Assembly (NCBI RefSeq): GCF_015355625.1
Contig: NZ_JACLAF010000007.1
Location: 62,001-126,000, forward strand
DNA from: Tamlana sp. I1
GTDB taxonomy: Bacteria > Bacteroidota > Bacteroidia > Flavobacteriales > Flavobacteriaceae
Length of the DNA: 64,000 nucleotides
Reading direction: 5' to 3'
In this document: positions 61,848 through 64,000 of the stretch, one piece after another
How the letters are laid out: each line of letters opens with the position of its first letter
How positions within the stretch are numbered: the first letter of the stretch is position 1
Made by a program: the position numbers and the translations under genes
Notes under the pieces: model-generated
What the model saw: the letters and a program-made list of their open reading frames with translations, nothing else
What the model was told of the DNA's origin: nothing
Database searches by the model: none

Positions 61848-62138
61848 TTAAATATATTCTGAAAGATCTTTCCAATCTGGATTCAATCCGTTAATTAAAT
61901 TTATTTTCCATTCTCGATTCCATTTTTTTATTTGTCGCTCTCTTTTTATCGAATTGTTTACATATTTGGTAGTTTCGAAATAAACCAGTTTTGTTACATT
62001 GTATCTTCCTGTGAAGGATTTTAAGCTGTTATTTTTATGTTGATTCAATCTAACTTTTAATTGTTTTGATCGCCCAACATAAAGAACAGTATGATTTTTA
62101 TTGGTTAATATGTAAACATAATGAACATCCATATTCAA
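61848..62138 (-). CDS. Small GIY-YIG nuclease-domain protein
   Basis: A 96-residue UvrC-N-like GIY-YIG protein (VYILTNKN...VLYVGRSKQLKVRL), with the catalytic Glu in IKRERQIKKWNR. It sits between trpB and trpA, where no nuclease is needed. Single-domain proteins of this type are frequent and mobile-looking in Bacteroidota; function is unclear. The start may be 62138 or 62132 (second Met). Confidence 0.88.
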   Translation of the reverse strand: MNMDVHYVYILTNKNHTVLYVGRSKQLKVRLNQHKNNSLKSFTGRYNVTKLVYFETTKYVNNSIKRERQIKKWNREWKINLINGLNPDWKDLSEYI

Positions 62139-62146
62139 TTAATGAG

Positions 62147-62166
62147 ATTTCCGCCTTCGCGGAAAT
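62147..62166. repeat. Hairpin between trpB and the GIY-YIG gene
   Basis: ATTTCCGC-CTTC-GCGGAAAT, a perfect 8-bp stem 8 bp after the trpB stop. It resembles the TTCCGCGAAAGCG repeats near 51221 and 52271, suggesting one repeat family. Confidence 0.65.
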
Positions 62167-62174
62167 GAAAAAAA

Positions 62175-63359
62175 TTAAATCTTGAAATACTCAATATAAT
62201 TCTGTAAATCCTTATCACCACGACCAGATAAACTCACCACCACAACATCTGTTGGTTTAAATTTGCGTTGCTCAAAAATCGCTAAGGCGTGCGAACTTTC
62301 GATGGCTGGAATAATGCCTTCTAGCTTACATAAATCGAGTCCGGCATTCATCGCTTGATCGTCGGTAATGGCCATAAATTCGGCACGTCCTGTTTTGCAA
62401 AGATGTGCGTGCATCGGGCCAACACCAGGGTAATCCAATCCAGCTGAAATCGAATACGGCTCGGTTATTTGTCCGTCTTTAGTTTGCATTAACATGGTTT
62501 TACAACCGTGAATAATGCCTTCTTTTCCTAAAACAGAAGTGGCTGCACTTTCACCAGAATCGACGCCCAAACCGGCAGCTTCAACAGCAATAATGCCTAC
62601 TTCTTCCTCGTGTAAATAGTGGTAATAGGTTCCAGCGGCGTTCGATCCACCACCAATACAAGCCACCACATAATCGGGGTTTTCACGACCTTCTTGTTCT
62701 TTTAATTGCCATTTAATTTCTTCGGAAATCACAGCTTGAAAACGTGTAACCATGTCTGGGTAGGGGTGCGGACCAATAGCTGAACCAATGATGTAATGGG
62801 TGTCTACAGGGTTGTTAATCCAATCGCGAATGGCTTCGTTAGTCGCATCTTTAAGGGTGCGGCTTCCTGATTTTGCAGGCACAACGGTTGCGCCAAGCAT
62901 TTTCATTCTTGCCACGTTTGGAGCCTGTCTGGCAATGTCAATTTCGCCCATATACACGATACACTCCAGTCCCATTAAAGCACAAACTGTTGCCGTAGCC
63001 ACACCGTGCTGTCCCGCGCCAGTTTCGGCAATAATACGGGTTTTTCCAAGGCGTTTCGCCATTAAAATCTGACCAATAGTGTTGTTGATTTTATGAGCGC
63101 CTGTATGGTTTAAATCTTCGCGTTTTAAATATATTTTGGTATTGTATTTTTCTGAAAGACGCTTCGCAAAATAAAGCGGCGAGGGGCGGCCTACGTAATC
63201 TTTTAAAAGTTTATCGAATTCTGCTTTAAAATCGGGTTCGGCCATCACTTTTAGATAGTTTTGGCGTAATTCTTCTACATTAGGATATAGCATTTCTGGA
63301 ATAAAAGCGCCTCCAAATTCGCCATAATAACCTTTTTCGTTTACGTTGTAATTATTCAT
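62175..63359 (-). CDS. trpB: Tryptophan synthase beta chain
   Basis: A 394-residue PLP enzyme joining indole and serine. The PLP lysine is Lys90 ([11 protein letters not shown]), the phosphate-binding loop is GGGSNAAG, and GRPSPLYFA and [10 protein letters not shown] are canonical. It follows trpF by ~35 bp; trpA is displaced downstream by the GIY-YIG insertion. Confidence 0.96.
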   Translation of the reverse strand: MNNYNVNEKGYYGEFGGAFIPEMLYPNVEELRQNYLKVMAEPDFKAEFDKLLKDYVGRPSPLYFAKRLSEKYNTKIYLKREDLNHTGAHKINNTIGQILMAKRLGKTRIIAETGAGQHGVATATVCALMGLECIVYMGEIDIARQAPNVARMKMLGATVVPAKSGSRTLKDATNEAIRDWINNPVDTHYIIGSAIGPHPYPDMVTRFQAVISEEIKWQLKEQEGRENPDYVVACIGGGSNAAGTYYHYLHEEEVGIIAVEAAGLGVDSGESAATSVLGKEGIIHGCKTMLMQTKDGQITEPYSISAGLDYPGVGPMHAHLCKTGRAEFMAITDDQAMNAGLDLCKLEGIIPAIESSHALAIFEQRKFKPTDVVVVSLSGRGDKDLQNYIEYFKI

Positions 63360-63394
63360 AATCTTTAATATTCCTTCGAAGTATGGATTCCGTT

Positions 63395-64000
63395 TTATTT
63401 ACGAAATGACAAACTTTTTATAAATTCTTTTAATAATTCTATGTTTTTTAATCCGGGCTCGATTTCAAATTTACTGTTTACATCTAAAGCGTAACAGTAC
63501 TTTGAAGCTGGACTTTCTATAAATTTCTTAACATCCTCAACTTGATTTGGGCCAATACCACCGCTTAAAAAGAATGGTTTTGTAGACGGGTAGTCGTTTA
63601 AAACATTCCAATCGAAGGTGTAACCGTTTCCGCCAGGTAATTTTCCTTTGGTATCAAATAGAAAGTAATCGCAAACCGTTTCATAAGGCTTTAATTCTTC
63701 AAAATTGAAGCTGTCTTTTATTGAAAAAACTTTGATGATTTCTGGTTTTTTAAGCAGGACATCATCAAGTATATATTGCGTGTGTCGCAAGGTATCGCAG
63801 TATTCTGGCGATTCATGACCGTGTAATTGAACGGCTTGTAGGCCAAGAGTGGTAACTTTTTCAATTACAAAATTGATTTCGGCATTAACAAAAACGCCTG
63901 TTTTTTTTATAGAACTAGGTATTTCAGGAATGCTGCTTTCGTCAAAGTTTCTTGCTGAATCTTCATAAAAAATAAATCCTAGATAATCGGGTTGTAATGC
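63395..64000 (-). CDS. trpF: Phosphoribosylanthranilate isomerase, 5' end outside the window
   Basis: The frame is open to base 64000, giving 201 residues; only some 5-20 N-terminal residues are missing. Family features: [16 protein letters not shown] near the edge, [24 protein letters not shown], and a C-terminal [12 protein letters not shown] and LDVNSKFE. It converts phosphoribosylanthranilate to CdRP. A TTG at 63790 is not a start. It heads the visible trp genes. Confidence 0.93.
   Translation of the reverse strand, partial: ALQPDYLGFIFYEDSARNFDESSIPEIPSSIKKTGVFVNAEINFVIEKVTTLGLQAVQLHGHESPEYCDTLRHTQYILDDVLLKKPEIIKVFSIKDSFNFEELKPYETVCDYFLFDTKGKLPGGNGYTFDWNVLNDYPSTKPFFLSGGIGPNQVEDVKKFIESPASKYCYALDVNSKFEIEPGLKNIELLKEFIKSLSFRK

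Overview
The window is a low-GC chromosome segment from a member of the Bacteroidota, most probably a marine or seaweed-associated Flavobacteriaceae. The evidence is a SusC/SusD pair, several TAnnTTTG-type (flavobacterial) -7 promoter elements, a T9SS sorting domain on a secreted alginate-lyase-like enzyme, and Bacteroidota-typical families (DUF4350, head-GIN, DUF6500, bTHX). No rRNA, tRNA or CRISPR array was seen. Both edges cut genes: susC at the left and trpF at the right.

Region 1 (1-24.5 kb) is an arabinan and L-arabinose utilisation locus. It holds a SusC (3' part) and SusD outer-membrane pair, a GH51 arabinofuranosidase, three exported GH43 enzymes, an exported GH127 beta-L-arabinofuranosidase, a GPH-type sugar symporter and a cytoplasmic GH43. 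These are followed by araB-araD-araA, a lipoprotein aldose 1-epimerase, an SSS symporter and a convergent GH97. A perfect or near-perfect inverted repeat, AAGTGT-N7-ACACTT, precedes the GH51 operon, araB and the GH97 gene. It looks like the operator of one arabinose regulator that is not encoded in the window. An SDR/UxuA pair (hexuronate branch) follows.

Region 2 (24.5-43.1 kb) is core and envelope-related: a head-GIN / PspC / PadR stress module, DUF4870, DUF4442, AIM24, divergent oxyR and dps, the conserved SpoIIM-DUF4129-DUF4350-MoxR-DUF58 operon with divergent RDD, a TRIC/UPF0126 protein, a cyclophilin lipoprotein, a Nudix CoA pyrophosphatase, a PlsC acyltransferase and RecQ.

Region 3 (43.1-49.8 kb) is accessory. 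A roughly 1-kb tandem duplication carries two lipoprotein genes whose flanks (including the last 48 bp of recQ) stay nearly identical while the mature coding parts have diverged. Next come a KAP-like P-loop NTPase and an array of small genes: an orphan, mazE with a frameshifted mazF, a two-TM orphan, a mazF fragment, and parDE. Short related elements sit at their junctions. This is the best place to look for an undescribed system.

Region 4 (49.8-64 kb) returns to chromosomal genes: an APC permease, YaaA, bTHX, a DEAD-box helicase with two small partners, an EF-hand protein, a secreted PL6/BACON/T9SS polysaccharide lyase with its own palindromic operator, an NDH-2-like dehydrogenase with trmL, DUF805, and the trpF-trpB-trpA genes interrupted by a small GIY-YIG ORF.
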